Of a DNA stretch of 48,480 nt, positions 47,999 through 48,480 are shown in pieces. The translations under genes and the position numbers were made by a program. Within the stretch, counting starts at the first letter, position 1; each line of letters starts with the position of its first letter. Source of the DNA: Myxococcales bacterium (lineage in GTDB: Bacteria; Myxococcota_A; Polyangia; Polyangiales; Houyiibacteriaceae); contig JAHBWH010000049.1 in the NCBI GenBank assembly GCA_019637115.1, forward strand, positions 1-48,480. The letters are read 5' to 3'. Below the pieces are notes generated by a model. That model searched no databases. It saw only the letters and a program-made list of their open reading frames with translations, and was not told where the DNA came from.

Positions 47999-48091
47999 GC
48001 TCTCTCGCATCCAACGCCTCTGCCGCGAACGACCCCAGGTCGGGCGGCACGGCCTCCGCGTCGGGGGCACGATCGAGCCCGGGGAGGGCGC

Positions 48092-48480
48092 TTGAAGCCG
48101 GCGTCGAGCACCGCGGCCCGCTTCGGGACGAGCCACCTCGGGCAATACCGGCTGGTCCGGAAGCTCGGGACCGGCGGCATGGCCGAGGTCTTCCTCGCCG
48201 CGCACCGGATGGGCGACTCGCTGACCCGGCCGGTCGTGATCAAGGCGATCCTCCCGCACCTCGGCGAGGACGATCGTTTCGTCGAGATGTTCCTGCGCGA
48301 GGCGCGCGTCGCGGCGATGCTCTCCCACCCGAACATCGTCCACATCCACGACGTCACCCGGCTCGACGGCCGGCCGTGTCTGGTCATGGAGTTCCTCAAA
48401 GGGCGGGACCTGTGGACCGTCCTGGCGCGGCTCGGCGCGCACGGCGAGGCCGTCCCGCCCGAGGCCGCCGCAGCGACGAT
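48092..48480 (+). CDS. Ser/Thr protein kinase, 5' part (cut by window edge)
   Basis: From TTG 48092, with GGGGAGGG 5-10 bp upstream, the frame reads YRLVRKLGTGGMAEVFLAAH, then VVIKAILPHLGEDDRFVEMF, then LSHPNIVHIHDV and CLVMEFLKGRDLW. These are the glycine loop, the catalytic lysine strand and the hinge of a bacterial Hanks-type kinase. About 129 codons are visible and the catalytic loop lies outside the window. Its C-terminal domains cannot be seen. Confidence 0.85.
   Translation, partial: MKPASSTAARFGTSHLGQYRLVRKLGTGGMAEVFLAAHRMGDSLTRPVVIKAILPHLGEDDRFVEMFLREARVAAMLSHPNIVHIHDVTRLDGRPCLVMEFLKGRDLWTVLARLGAHGEAVPPEAAAAT

Overview
The window is very GC-rich, with strong G/C at third codon positions. 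It is packed with secreted lipoproteins, TPR and PEGA proteins, Pro/Ala-rich linkers and bacterial Ser/Thr kinases. That combination, with short stop/start overlaps and an AgmX/PglI-type C-terminal domain, points to a myxobacterium (Myxococcota, most likely the Polyangia/Sandaracinus side). This is inference from gene content; no rRNA or tRNA gene was seen.

Left part (1-14.0 kb): an accessory, partly decayed region. It opens with a GGACTC-type microsatellite. Next comes an unusual fusion gene, an archaeal-type DUF504 domain joined to a complete RNA 3'-phosphate cyclase (RtcA), whose stop codon begins a 13-bp tandem array. A lipoprotein, a small helix-hairpin-helix ORF, a PEGA protein and a membrane protein follow. 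At 5-7 kb lie relics: a broken gene holding a perfect 28-bp inverted repeat, an IS3-type transposase scrap, a truncated second copy of the rtcA region and a 151-bp MITE-like element with a 5-bp target duplication. Then come a GST, a divergent LysR/DoxX pair and a VOC-sigma factor-VOC cluster. At 11.6-13.3 kb is a graveyard of defence or toxin-type genes (nucleotidyltransferase tail plus small partner, PIN-like protein, DUF5131 fragment), bounded by a 45-bp direct repeat, followed by an SMI1/KNR4-like gene.

Middle part (14-31 kb): envelope and signalling genes. These are a VIT-VWA-AgmX protein with two variable repeat tracts, an SPFH protein with zinc ribbons, an Asp-rich lipoprotein, a zinc-ribbon Ser/Thr kinase with a PEGA tail, a CAP-domain lipoprotein, a coupled secreted-protein pair, a kinase-TPR protein beside an atypical kinase, and a GAF histidine kinase.

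Right part (29.5-48.5 kb): a tightly overlapped minus-strand operon (AI-2E-type permease, AsmA-like protein, diacylglycerol kinase-like protein, Lnt) suggests a lipid/lipoprotein envelope unit. YihY/BrkB lies head-to-head with an antisense ORF across repeats. Small stress-type proteins (CsbD, DUF1328) come next, each with a sigma-54-like sequence upstream. A translationally coupled histidine kinase/response regulator/hybrid kinase triad follows. The end carries two similar modules (secreted TPR protein plus coupled lipoprotein), a Cys-rich lipoprotein, another lipoprotein, and the 5' end of one more Ser/Thr kinase cut by the window edge.

All identifications are by eye from sequence and family memory; no database search was run.
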